A stretch of 64,000 nt of DNA, from contig JAODND010000088.1 in the NCBI GenBank assembly GCA_025465465.1, positions 1-64,000 on the forward strand, given 5' to 3'. Position numbers and translations under genes: made by a program. Below the pieces are notes generated by a model. The model did no database searches. It was given only the letters and a program-made list of their open reading frames with translations, and had not been told where the DNA came from. This document shows positions 23,333 through 31,121 of the stretch, piece by piece. Position 1 is the first letter of the stretch, and each line of letters begins with the position of its first letter. This DNA comes from Frankiales bacterium. GTDB lineage: Bacteria; Actinomycetota; Actinomycetes; Mycobacteriales; SCTD01.

Positions 23333-25438
23333 CTAGGCCACGGTCCCTTTCTCCCGTGCAGCGCGCAGCAGCTCGCTCTGCACGTCGGTGCCCGCTGTGT
23401 CGGGACGTTGGTGCCACGATCCGTTGGCATCGAGCTCCCAGCGCACCACCTCGGGGGCGTTGAGGAGGTCCAGCAGCCCACTCAGCTCGGCACGGACCGC
23501 GGGGTCCTTGACGCGCACCAGGATCTCGACGCGTCGGTCCAGGTTGCGGTGCATGAGGTCGGCGCTGCCGAACCAGACTTCGGTCTCGCCGCCGTTCACG
23601 AACTCGACGAGGCGGCTGTGCTCGAGGAAGCGGCCCAGGATGCTGCGCACCCGGATCGTCTCCGAGAGCCCTTGCGCCCCAGGCCGAAGCGAGCAGATGC
23701 CCCGGACGACCACGTCGATCGGTACCCCGGCCTGGCCGGCGGCGTAGAGCGCGTCGATGATGTCCTCGTCGACGACGCTGTTGGCCTTGATGCGGATGCC
23801 TGACGGCCTGCCGGCGCGGGCGTTGTCGGCCTCGGCGTGGATCCGCGCGAGCAGGCCCTTGCGCACTCCGTGGGGCGCGACGAGCAGGTCGCGGTAGTCG
23901 GTCTGGTTGCTGTAGCCGGTGAGGGTGTTGAACAGGTCCGTGAGGTCGGCGCCGAGCTCCGGGTCGGCACTGAGCAGCCCGATGTCCTCATAGAGCCGGG
24001 CGGTGCGCGGGTGGTAGTTGCCGGTGCCGAGGTGGCAGTAGCGGCGTAGCCCGCCGGCTTCCTGCCGGACGACCAGGGCCGTCTTGCAGTGCGTCTTCAG
24101 CCCGAGCAGGCCGTAGACCACGTGACAGCCGGCCCGCTCCAGCTTGCGGGCCCAGCGGATGTTGGCCTGTTCGTCGAAGCGCGCGGTGATCTCGAAGACG
24201 ACGACGACCTGCTTGCCCGCCTCGGCGGCGTCGATGAGGGCGTCGACGACGGGTGAGTCCCCCGAGGTGCGATAGAGCGTCTGCTTGATGGCGAGTACCT
24301 GCGGGTCGGCGGCGGCCTGCTCGAGGAAGCGCTGCACGCTGGTGCTGAAGGAGTCGTAGGGGTGGTGCACGAGCACGTCGCCCTCGCGGAGCGCCGCGAA
24401 GACATCGGCCTGCTGCTCGCCGTCGACGAGCCGCGGGTGGGTGGCGGGGACGAAGGGCTCGTCCTTGAGCTCTGGCCGGTCGACCGCCATCAGCTCCATC
24501 AGCGACGACAGCGCCAGCAGCCCGGGGACGGCCACGACGTCGTCGGTGGTGACGTCGAGCTCACGGACGAGGAGCTCGAGAACGTGCGGGTCCATCGTCT
24601 CCCCGACCTCGACCCGCACGACCGGACCGAACCGCCGCCGCGACAGCTCGCGCTCGAGAGCCTGCAGGAGGTCTTCGTCGCGGTCCTCCTCGACCTCGAG
24701 ATCGGCGTTGCGGGTGACCCGGAAGGCGTGGTGCGCCAGCACGTCGAGGCCGGGGAAGAGCTGGCCGAGGTGATGGCCGATGAGTTCCTCGAGCGGCAGG
24801 AAGCTCGAGGTGCCCTCGGGTCCGCCTTGCACCTCGACGAACCGGTTGACGTTGTTGGGGACCTTGACGCGGGCGAAGCGCTCGGTGCCGGTCTCGGGGT
24901 CGCGGACCAGCACGGCGAGGTTGAGCGACAGCCCGCTGATGTAGGGGAAGGGGTGGGCCGGGTCGACGGCGAGTGGTGTGAGGACCGGGAAGACCCGCTC
25001 GCGAAACCAGCCGTGCAGGCGCAGCTGCTCAGAGGCCTGCAGGTCGTCCCAGAGCAGGATGCTGATGCCTGCGTCGACGAGGGCGGGCTGCACCTCCTCG
25101 AGGAAGACCCTGGCGTGCTCCTGTGCCAGCTCGCGGCCCTTGGACCGGATCAGCTCGAGCTGCCGCCTGGTCGACAGGCCGTCGGAGCTGCGGACCCCGA
25201 GGCCGGTCTCGAGCCGCCGGATGAGCCCGGCCACGCGCACCATGAAGAACTCGTCGAGGTTGGTCGCGAAGATCGCGAGGAACTTGTTCCGCTCGAGCAG
25301 CGGAGCCCCAGCGTCGCGCGAGAGCGCGAGCACGCGGGCGTTCCATTCGAGCCAGGACATCTCCCGGTTGAGGAACCGCGACGGCGTGCTGGCCAGGCCC
25401 GCGGTGGTCGCGGCTGTGCCGGTCGCCGCGGTCGTCAC
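23333..25438 (-). CDS. ppk: polyphosphate kinase 1
   Basis: A PPK1 of 701 residues that reversibly transfers the gamma-phosphate of ATP to polyphosphate. The N-terminal domain reads [19 protein letters not shown] and [17 protein letters not shown]. The catalytic half has [16 protein letters not shown] and the phospho-His region [18 protein letters not shown] followed by [14 protein letters not shown]. Start is GTG 25438, placed just after a GGGGGGAGAGC Shine-Dalgarno sequence; the open frame to 25567 upstream would cross the PHO-box-like site. Co-transcribed with ppx. In Streptomyces ppk is known to be PhoP-controlled, consistent with the operator here. Confidence 0.95.
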   Translation of the reverse strand: MTTAATGTAATTAGLASTPSRFLNREMSWLEWNARVLALSRDAGAPLLERNKFLAIFATNLDEFFMVRVAGLIRRLETGLGVRSSDGLSTRRQLELIRSKGRELAQEHARVFLEEVQPALVDAGISILLWDDLQASEQLRLHGWFRERVFPVLTPLAVDPAHPFPYISGLSLNLAVLVRDPETGTERFARVKVPNNVNRFVEVQGGPEGTSSFLPLEELIGHHLGQLFPGLDVLAHHAFRVTRNADLEVEEDRDEDLLQALERELSRRRFGPVVRVEVGETMDPHVLELLVRELDVTTDDVVAVPGLLALSSLMELMAVDRPELKDEPFVPATHPRLVDGEQQADVFAALREGDVLVHHPYDSFSTSVQRFLEQAAADPQVLAIKQTLYRTSGDSPVVDALIDAAEAGKQVVVVFEITARFDEQANIRWARKLERAGCHVVYGLLGLKTHCKTALVVRQEAGGLRRYCHLGTGNYHPRTARLYEDIGLLSADPELGADLTDLFNTLTGYSNQTDYRDLLVAPHGVRKGLLARIHAEADNARAGRPSGIRIKANSVVDEDIIDALYAAGQAGVPIDVVVRGICSLRPGAQGLSETIRVRSILGRFLEHSRLVEFVNGGETEVWFGSADLMHRNLDRRVEILVRVKDPAVRAELSGLLDLLNAPEVVRWELDANGSWHQRPDTAGTDVQSELLRAAREKGTVA

Positions 25439-25521
25439 GCTCTCTCCCCCCAGAACCAGGTCGCGCGCAGGCTCCCTTGCTCCGGGGGCTGCGCGGTCGG
25501 CCACGGCGGGATGTTCCACGG

Positions 25522-25543
25522 CCCGAGTGAACACCAGGTGTAC
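25522..25543 (-). promoter_or_regulatory. PHO-box-like operator of ppk
   Basis: On the minus strand: GTACACCTGGT then GTTCACTCGGG, two well-matched 11-bp units, 83 bp before the ppk start. Confidence 0.68.
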
Positions 25544-25573
25544 AAGGCATGGATGAGCCCGGTGCAACGCGGG

Positions 25574-25616
25574 CGGGCCCGGCCTTCCTCGGTGGTGCTC
25601 GAGGTGGCCGGGCCCG
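25574..25616. terminator. hairpin after the Lys-rich micro-ORF
   Basis: Perfect 11-bp stem CGGGCCCGGCC / GGCCGGGCCCG with a 21-nt loop, immediately downstream (minus strand) of the micro-ORF stop at 25640 and upstream of the ppk promoter. It would separate the two transcripts. Confidence 0.6.
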
Positions 25617-25639
25617 TGCCCGCTGAACCGTGAAGGGTT

Positions 25640-25687
25640 CTACTTCTTCTTCTTCTTGCCCTTCTTCTTGTCCTTCTTCTTGCTCAT
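25640..25687 (-). CDS. 15-residue lysine-rich micro-ORF
   Basis: ATG 25687 to TAG 25640 encodes MSKKKDKKKGKKKKK: 11 of 15 residues are Lys. It is preceded by a strong purine run (GAGAGAGGGGGCG) that can act as a Shine-Dalgarno sequence and is followed by a perfect-stem hairpin, the layout of a genuine short gene. Nearly all Lys codons are AAG, as expected at high GC. It lies between a three-helix-bundle gene and ppk. Very basic peptides could bind nucleic acid, ribosomes or polyphosphate, but nothing in the sequence decides this. Expression is not proven. Confidence 0.5.
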   Translation of the reverse strand: MSKKKDKKKGKKKKK

Positions 25688-25822
25688 GGGTCGCCCCCTC
25701 TCTCGTCCCTCCGACCGGTGCGGAAGACGGCATTGCACCACCGCAAGGCGCGCCGATCAAGAGCGTTCCCCACTCGCGGCCCGCGCCAGCCATCCTGCAG
25801 GAGGATCTGCCCCACCTCGAGG

Positions 25823-26041
25823 TCAGACCAGCTGGCGCAACTGCGCCCGGGCACCACGACGGACCAGCACGGGCACGAACGAGCGGACCGGTGCGAGGTG
25901 GAACGCCGCGACCTGCTCGCGCACGAGGTCGTCCACCACCGTCGGCGGCACTGCTGTGAACTCGCGCGCCAGGTCTTCTCGCACGTGCTCGAGCTGCCGC
26001 TCCTCATCCGCAGCAGCGTCACGACGGGGGGCAGCGATCAC
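25823..26041 (-). CDS. three-helix-bundle dimerisation domain protein
   Basis: A protein of about 72 residues resembling a small actinobacterial family of three-helix-bundle dimerisation proteins, seen in EERQLEHVREDLAREFTAVPPTVVDDLVREQVAAF and the terminal FVPVLVRRGARAQL. GTG 26041 has the Shine-Dalgarno GGAGAA, so this start is preferred over the long upstream reading to 26200. It is transcribed toward the Lys-rich micro-ORF. Biochemical role unknown. Confidence 0.65.
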   Translation of the reverse strand: MIAAPRRDAAADEERQLEHVREDLAREFTAVPPTVVDDLVREQVAAFHLAPVRSFVPVLVRRGARAQLRQLV

Positions 26042-26194
26042 GGCTTCTCCAGGGGTGCAGCTCTGCGGTCGTGGGTGCAGGCCCAGTGTGAACACAGTTC
26101 GCCCGGTGCGACAGAGCTGGGACAGCCCTTCGCCGCGAAAGGTGGGTGATTTCTGCGGCCGCGACCGTGCACCCACGTGAGGTCTTCGTCGGAC

Positions 26195-26216
26195 GTTCAC
26201 CTCTCAGTTACCCCTG
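26195..26216 (+). promoter_or_regulatory. PHO-box-like operator of the orphan regulator
   Basis: GTTCACCTCTC then AGTTACCCCTG, 11-bp units, ending 28 bp before GTG 26245. Suggests the regulator is itself controlled by phosphate. Confidence 0.62.
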
Positions 26217-26244
26217 GGCGAGGTTGCCCTGCGACGTTCGGGGC

Positions 26245-26988
26245 GTGCATGCCGTCGAGCCCGTTGCGAGCCAGCTGAGCTATCGGCCGAGCCCGACGAG
26301 CGGGCCGGTGCCGGTGGTCCCGCGGGTGCTGGTCGTCGCGCTCGAGGGCGGTCGCTCGTCGCTGGTCGAGGGCCTGCGCGACCAGGGCCTCGCCGTCCTG
26401 GTGGCGCCCGAGGGGGCGCTGCTCCAGCAGGCGGAGAGCGGCGCCGTGGACCTCGTCCTGCTGCACACGGACGGTCCACGTGCCCGGGAGGACCTGGCAC
26501 TGCTGCGTACGGTCAGCGCCATCCCGGTCGTCGTTGCGCTGCGGGAGGGACGGACCTCGCTGGAGGGCTTCCTCGAAGGCGGCGCCGACGACTGCGTCGC
26601 CAGTGGCGTCACCCGCACCGAGCTGGCCGCTCGGATCAGGGCGGTGCTGCGCCGGCGTCAGCGCCCCGCCGCGGGTGAGGTGCTGCGCTCCGGGGAGTTC
26701 GTCCTGGACCTGGCGAGGCATGTGTTCCTGCACGCCGGCGAGGTGGTGCACCTGCCGCCCAAGGAGTTCGGCCTGCTTGAGCTCTTGGTGCGCCGCGACG
26801 GTCGCGTGGTCACCCGCGAGGAAGCTCTCGAGCTCGTGTGGAGCCATCGCCAGGACAGCGGGCGGATGGGCGACCCCACGACCGTCGACGTGCACGTCAA
26901 GCGGCTGCGCGCCAAGGTCGAGATGGACCCTGCAAACCCCCGGCACCTGCTGACGGTCCGTGGGCTGGGCTACCGGTTCGAGCCCTGA
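26245..26988 (+). CDS. OmpR-type regulator with degenerate receiver
   Basis: A DNA-binding protein of 247 residues: receiver-like domain (about 26-137) and winged-helix Trans_reg_C domain (about 148-246; LPPKEFGLLELLVRRDGRVVTREEALELVW and VDVHVKRLRAKVE...VRGLGYRF). The receiver fold is recognisable (FLEGGADDCVASGVTRTELAARIRAVLRR), but the phospho-acceptor Asp is His74 in VDLVLLHTDG, the acidic pocket reads VVALEGG, and the Lys of the TKP motif is Ser120. Normal phosphorelay is therefore unlikely, and no kinase is adjacent. Start GTG 26245 is chosen because upstream in-frame starts would overlap the PHO-box-like site. The DNA-binding domain resembles PhoB/GlnR types. Probably a phosphate-responsive regulator. 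Confidence 0.82.
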   Translation: MHAVEPVASQLSYRPSPTSGPVPVVPRVLVVALEGGRSSLVEGLRDQGLAVLVAPEGALLQQAESGAVDLVLLHTDGPRAREDLALLRTVSAIPVVVALREGRTSLEGFLEGGADDCVASGVTRTELAARIRAVLRRRQRPAAGEVLRSGEFVLDLARHVFLHAGEVVHLPPKEFGLLELLVRRDGRVVTREEALELVWSHRQDSGRMGDPTTVDVHVKRLRAKVEMDPANPRHLLTVRGLGYRFEP

Positions 26989-26992
26989 CCCG

Positions 26993-27553
26993 CTACCGGG
27001 TGCGCACCAGGTCGAGGAACTCGCCGCGGGTGCGGGCGTCGTCGCGGACGGTGCCGTGCAGGGCGCTCGTCACGGTGTGGGTGCCGGTGACCCTGGCCCC
27101 GCGCAGGCGCATGCACATGTGCTCGGCCTCCACGACGACCCCGACCCCCCTGGGGTCGAGCTCCCGCACCAGCCAGTCGGCGATCTGCTGCGTCATGCGC
27201 TCCTGCACCTGCAGCGCCCGGCTGAAGTGCTCGACGACCCTGGCCAGCTTCGACAACCCGACGATGCGGTCCTTCGGGAGGTACGCGACGTGGGCGGTGC
27301 CGACGAACGGCAGCAGGTGGTGCTCGCAGAGGCTGTGGAACGGGATGTCGCGCACGAGCACGAGCTCGTTGTAGCCCTCGTCGTTGGGGAACGTCGTCGG
27401 TGCGAACGGCTGGGGGGTCAGCTGTTCCGCGAAGGCACGCGCCACCCGGTCCGGCGTCCGCCTCAGGTGGTCGCCATCGGGGTCCTGACCGAGCGCGATC
27501 AGCAGGTCGCGCACGGCGCGGGCGGCGGCCTCGAGGTCGACGGGAGCGGTCAT
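26993..27553 (-). CDS. folE: GTP cyclohydrolase I
   Basis: A 186-residue FolE, first enzyme of tetrahydrofolate synthesis (GTP to 7,8-dihydroneopterin triphosphate). Visible are the zinc site FHSLCEHHLLPFVGTAHVAYLP, IVGLSKLARVVEHFSRALQVQERMTQQI, and the second zinc Cys in EAEHMCMRLRG. The full-length core is present. It is transcribed opposite to gpgS with a short divergent gap (27554-27590), and a FolP-like gene follows gpgS, a partial folate grouping. Confidence 0.95.
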   Translation of the reverse strand: MTAPVDLEAAARAVRDLLIALGQDPDGDHLRRTPDRVARAFAEQLTPQPFAPTTFPNDEGYNELVLVRDIPFHSLCEHHLLPFVGTAHVAYLPKDRIVGLSKLARVVEHFSRALQVQERMTQQIADWLVRELDPRGVGVVVEAEHMCMRLRGARVTGTHTVTSALHGTVRDDARTRGEFLDLVRTR

Positions 27554-27590
27554 CAGGGCCTCACGCTACCGGCCCGGTTACCGTGGGGTG

Positions 27591-28508
27591 ATGGCAGACC
27601 CGCTCGCGCTGTGGTGGCACCGCCGCTCCTCGTGGGAGCCGGTGGGAGTGCCCGAGCTCGTGGCGCGCAAGGACGGGCGCAGCGTCAGTGTCGTCGTGCC
27701 GGCCCGGGACGAGGAGCCGACGATCACCGGGGTCGTGCGGCCGCTCGTCGAGCAGCTCGTGCCCGCTGGTCTCGTGGATGAGGTGCTCGTCGTCGACGGT
27801 CGCTCCTCGGACCGCACGGCGGAGCTGGCCGCCGCAGCCGGTGCCCGGGTTCTCCGGTTGCCGGACGACCCCGCGCTCCAGGGCAAGGGCGGCGCGCTGT
27901 GGTGGGGACAGCAGCAAGCCACGGGAGAGTTGCTCGTCTTCCTCGACTCCGATGTCGCGCCCTCCCGCGCCGAGACCGCGGTCGCGCTGCTGACGCCGCT
28001 GCTCGTGGCACCGGCCGTGCAGTTCGTGAAGGCGGCGTTCGACCGCCCGCTCACGGTCGACGGCGTGCTGCACCACGGCAGCGGCGGGCGCGTCACCGAG
28101 CTGCTGGCACGACCGCTGCTCAACGCCTGGTGGCCACAGCTCGCGGGCTTCGTGCAACCGCTCGCCGGAGAGCTCGCCGCGACCAGGGCGCTGCTCACCC
28201 GGCTGCCCTTCGCCACCGGCTACGGCCTCGAGATCGGGATGCTGGTCGACGTCCTCAACCTCGTCGGTCTCGACGCGATGGCGCAGGCCGACATCGGCGA
28301 GCGCCGGCACCGGCACCACAACGACGCCGCCCTGGGGCGGATGTCGTCGGAGGTGCTCGCCGCCGCCCTGCGCCGGCGCCGCGACCCCGGGGCCGACCGT
28401 CTGGTGCAGTTCGCCAGGGTCGGCGAGGACTTCGAGGCGACCACCACGACCGTGTACGCCGTAGACCTTCCGCCCGTCGCGTCGCTGACGGAGGAGCAGG
28501 CCAGCTAG
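27591..28508 (+). CDS. gpgS: glucosyl-3-phosphoglycerate synthase
   Basis: A GT-A glycosyltransferase of 305 residues that makes glucosyl-3-phosphoglycerate from NDP-glucose and 3-phosphoglycerate, the first step of methylglucose lipopolysaccharide synthesis in mycobacteria and relatives. It contains SVVVPARDEEPTI, VDGRSSDRT, GKGGALWWG, the DxD-type LLVFLDSDV, and QPLAGELAATRALLTRLPFATGYGLEIGMLVD, characteristic of GpgS. It overlaps the next gene by one base (TAGTG), matching the gpgS-folP2 neighbourhood of mycobacteria. Start ATG 27591; GTG 27588 is an alternative. Confidence 0.88.
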   Translation: MADPLALWWHRRSSWEPVGVPELVARKDGRSVSVVVPARDEEPTITGVVRPLVEQLVPAGLVDEVLVVDGRSSDRTAELAAAAGARVLRLPDDPALQGKGGALWWGQQQATGELLVFLDSDVAPSRAETAVALLTPLLVAPAVQFVKAAFDRPLTVDGVLHHGSGGRVTELLARPLLNAWWPQLAGFVQPLAGELAATRALLTRLPFATGYGLEIGMLVDVLNLVGLDAMAQADIGERRHRHHNDAALGRMSSEVLAAALRRRRDPGADRLVQFARVGEDFEATTTTVYAVDLPPVASLTEEQAS

Positions 28509-29365
28509 TGCTCGCCTTTCGCGGGAAGGTCCTGCCCGAGACCTCGCTGGTCATGGCCATCGTCAACCGCACGCCGGACTCGTTCTTCGACAAGGGCAGG
28601 ACGTTCGGGTTGGAAGCCGCGCTCGCACGGGTCGACGAGGTGGTCGCGCAGGGCGCCCACCTCGTCGACATCGGCGGCGTGAAGGCGGCACCCGGTGACG
28701 AGGTGCCCGCCGCCGAGGAGGCCGACCGGGTGCTTCCCGTCGTCGTGGCCGTCCGTGCGGCTCACCCGTCGGTCGTCATCAGCGTCGACACCTTCCGGGC
28801 ATCGGTGGCCGAGCAGGTGCTCGCGGCGGGCGCGGATCTGATCAACGACGCCTGGGAGTGCCCGGAGCCGGCGACCTATGACGTCGCCGCCGCCTACGGT
28901 GCCGGGGTGGTCTGCACGCACGCAGGTCACCTGCCGCCCCGCACCCGCCCGCACCGCGTGGCCTACCCGGATGTCGTGGGCGACGTCGTGCAGACCCTCA
29001 CGGGGATGGCCGCACGGGCGGTCGCCGCGGGGGTCCCACCCGAGTCGGTCCTCATCGACCCGGGTCACGACTTCGGCAAGAACACCCGCCAGTCCCTGCA
29101 GCTGACAGATCGCACCGCCGACCTGGTGGCCACCGGTTGGCCTGTGCTCATGGCACTGTCCCGCAAGGACTTCGTCGGGGAGGTGCTCGACCTGCTGCCC
29201 GACGACCGGCTGGAGGGAACCCTTGCTGCCACGGCTGTCTGCGCGTTCCAGGGGGCACGGGTCTTCCGCACCCACGATGTCGTGGCGACGCTGCGGGTGC
29301 TGCGCATGGTGGACGCCATCCGAGGCCGCACCGAGCCAATCGTCAACGTCCGCGGGCTCGCGTGA
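28508..29365 (+). CDS. folP2: dihydropteroate synthase homologue, FolP2 type
   Basis: A TIM-barrel protein of 285 residues of the dihydropteroate synthase family. The N-terminal signature reads MAIVNRTPDSFFDKGRTF, not the NVTPDSFSDGG of canonical FolP, and matches the FolP2 branch found next to gpgS in mycobacteria, where the M. leprae paralogue has been reported to lack synthase activity. VISVDTFRASVAEQVLAAGADLINDAWE and the conserved DPGHDFGKNTRQSL are present. GTG 28508 overlaps the gpgS stop; the stop overlaps the next start by GTGA. Catalysis is uncertain; a second folP elsewhere would be expected if this one is not DHPS. Confidence 0.8.
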   Translation: MLAFRGKVLPETSLVMAIVNRTPDSFFDKGRTFGLEAALARVDEVVAQGAHLVDIGGVKAAPGDEVPAAEEADRVLPVVVAVRAAHPSVVISVDTFRASVAEQVLAAGADLINDAWECPEPATYDVAAAYGAGVVCTHAGHLPPRTRPHRVAYPDVVGDVVQTLTGMAARAVAAGVPPESVLIDPGHDFGKNTRQSLQLTDRTADLVATGWPVLMALSRKDFVGEVLDLLPDDRLEGTLAATAVCAFQGARVFRTHDVVATLRVLRMVDAIRGRTEPIVNVRGLA

Positions 29366-29955
29366 GGATCGCCTTCGTCCCGTCGGCTCCCCTGCTCCTG
29401 GCAGCGCTCGGCGGCGGGCCAGACGACCTCAGATCCGCCTGCCAGCAGGCGATCTCAGTGCTCGAGGGAGAGGTCGTCGTGCTCGGTGGCGCGACCCCGA
29501 CCGGCTGGCGCTCCGGCCAGGTCGACGCGACGCCGTGGGGTGCGCGGGGAGTCGCCGCCGCCGACCCGTTGCCGCTGCCGCTCGCCGTCGGTGCCGCGCT
29601 CCTCGGCGACCGGCCGCACCGCCTGCTCGCCGTGGACGGCTCGCCGGTCGTGCTGCCACCCGGGGCCGCGGTGCTCGTGGTCGGGGACGGGACCGCGAAG
29701 CGCACCGAGAAGGCACCAGGACACTTCGACCCACGAGCCGTGGCGGTCGACGATGCCCTGCTGGCCGCGCTCCGCCGCGGTGTGCCGCAGGACCTCGCCC
29801 TCGATGGCGTGCTCTCCCGGGAGCTCATGGTCGAAGGGGTCGACGTGTGGCGCACGGTGGCAGGCACGGTGGACGGCACCTTCGCGGCTGAGGTGCTCTA
29901 CGCCGACGCGCCGTTCGGCGTCGGGTACGCGGTGGCCACCTGGATAGGGTCCTGA
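29362..29955 (+). CDS. class III extradiol dioxygenase-like hypothetical protein
   Basis: A 197-residue cytoplasmic protein. VRIAFVPSAPLLLAALGG at the start and APFGVGYAVATWIG at the end resemble actinobacterial proteins annotated as class III extradiol-dioxygenase-like, with EVVVLGGATPTGW and PAGAAVLVVGDGTAKRTEKAPG-type segments between. The metal-binding His of true dioxygenases near the N-terminus (PHPP) is absent (PSAP here), so an oxygenase reaction is doubtful. It is coupled to folP2 by GTGA overlap and ends 3 bp before the ferredoxin reductase start. Confidence 0.6.
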   Translation: MRIAFVPSAPLLLAALGGGPDDLRSACQQAISVLEGEVVVLGGATPTGWRSGQVDATPWGARGVAAADPLPLPLAVGAALLGDRPHRLLAVDGSPVVLPPGAAVLVVGDGTAKRTEKAPGHFDPRAVAVDDALLAALRRGVPQDLALDGVLSRELMVEGVDVWRTVAGTVDGTFAAEVLYADAPFGVGYAVATWIGS

Positions 29956-29958
29956 CCC

Positions 29959-31077
29959 GTGAAGGTGGTTGTCGTCGGAGCCGGTATCGCAGGGCTGCGC
30001 GTCGTGGAAGCCCTGAGGGACAAGGGCTCCGACGCGTCGATCGTCCTCGTCGGCGAGGAGCTGCACGAGCCCTACGACCGACCGCCGCTGTCGAAGCACG
30101 TCCTGCGCGGTGACCGGGAGCCGATGTTCCTGCGCGAGGAGTACGACTCACTCGGGGTGGACCTGCGACTCGGGGTCACCGCGACGGGACTGGCGGACCA
30201 TGTGCTGCACACCACGCAGGGCGAGGAGGGGTTCGACCACCTCGTCATCGCCACTGGTGCGACCCCCCGTCGACTCCCCGGCGCCCCCGGGTTCGTGCTG
30301 CGGACCCTCGACGACAGTCGCGCGCTGGCGCCGTACCTCGCACCCGGCCGCGCGCTCGGCGTGGTCGGTGCCGGGCTGATCGGCTGCGAGGTGGCCGCGA
30401 GTGCCCGGTCGAAGGAGGCCGAGGTCCACCTCGTCGACGTGCTCGACCGCCCGCTGCTGCGGGTGCTCGGACCGGTGGTGGCGCAGCGGATCGCCGACCT
30501 GCACGCCTCGCACGGGGTGCACCTGCACCTCGGCACCGGCGTCGCGGTTGCGACCGCGCAGCGGCTCGAGCTGAGCGACGGCACCGTGCTCGAGGTCGAC
30601 GCGGTCCTCGAGGCCATGGGGGTCGTCCCGGCGACGGCCTGGCTCGGGGACAGCCCGGTGACCCTCGACGACGGCGTGGTCTGCGACGGCACGGGCCGGG
30701 CGGGCGACGGGATCTGGGCCGTCGGTGACGTCGCGCGCTGGAACGGTGTGCGACGCGAGCACTGGACGAGTGCCGGTGAGCAGGCCGTCACGGTGGCAGC
30801 GGCGATCAGCGGCGAGGCCGTCGTGCACGACGTCGTTCCCTACTGGTGGAGCGACCAGTACGACGTGAAGCTGCAGGGGCTCGGTGCCGTTTCCGGAGAC
30901 GACGAGGTGGTCGTCGTCGAGGTGGGACCGCGCACCCGCCCGCTGGCGGTCTACTCCCGCGAGGGCCGGCTGACCGGCGTGGTCGGGTTCTCCGCGGGCG
31001 CCGCTGTCATGAAGCTGAAGGCCGACATCGCCCAGAACGCCCCGGTTGCCGACGTTCTGGCCGCTCTCACCGGTTGA
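29959..31077 (+). CDS. FAD-dependent ferredoxin reductase-type oxidoreductase
   Basis: A flavoprotein of 372 residues that passes electrons from NAD(P)H to ferredoxin or a similar partner. The FAD-binding VVVGAGIAGLRVVEAL lies at the N-terminus, YDRPPLSKHVL is the reductase-family motif, and LGVVGAGLIGCEVA is the NAD(P)-binding site near residue 130. GDGIWAVGDVARW is the second FAD contact. The C-terminal domain with PYWWSDQYDVKLQGLG is typical of oxygenase-coupled ferredoxin reductases. Start GTG 29959. No ferredoxin or oxygenase gene is adjacent, so its partner is unknown. Confidence 0.9.
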   Translation: MKVVVVGAGIAGLRVVEALRDKGSDASIVLVGEELHEPYDRPPLSKHVLRGDREPMFLREEYDSLGVDLRLGVTATGLADHVLHTTQGEEGFDHLVIATGATPRRLPGAPGFVLRTLDDSRALAPYLAPGRALGVVGAGLIGCEVAASARSKEAEVHLVDVLDRPLLRVLGPVVAQRIADLHASHGVHLHLGTGVAVATAQRLELSDGTVLEVDAVLEAMGVVPATAWLGDSPVTLDDGVVCDGTGRAGDGIWAVGDVARWNGVRREHWTSAGEQAVTVAAAISGEAVVHDVVPYWWSDQYDVKLQGLGAVSGDDEVVVVEVGPRTRPLAVYSREGRLTGVVGFSAGAAVMKLKADIAQNAPVADVLAALTG

Positions 31078-31103
31078 CGCGACGGGCAGGAATCCCGGTC
31101 GCG
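31078..31103 (+). terminator. terminator-like hairpin after the reductase
   Basis: CGCGACGGG pairs with CCCGGTCGCG (one bulged G) around a 7-nt loop, immediately after the stop. No T-run follows. Confidence 0.5.
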
Positions 31104-31121
31104 ACGGCGAAGTGAAAGCTG

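Noticed and set aside
26083..26104. Possible PHO-like site on the minus strand before the three-helix-bundle gene
   Set aside because: One unit (GTTCACACTGG) is good, but the adjacent one (GGGCGAACTGT) does not match; evidence too weak to call.
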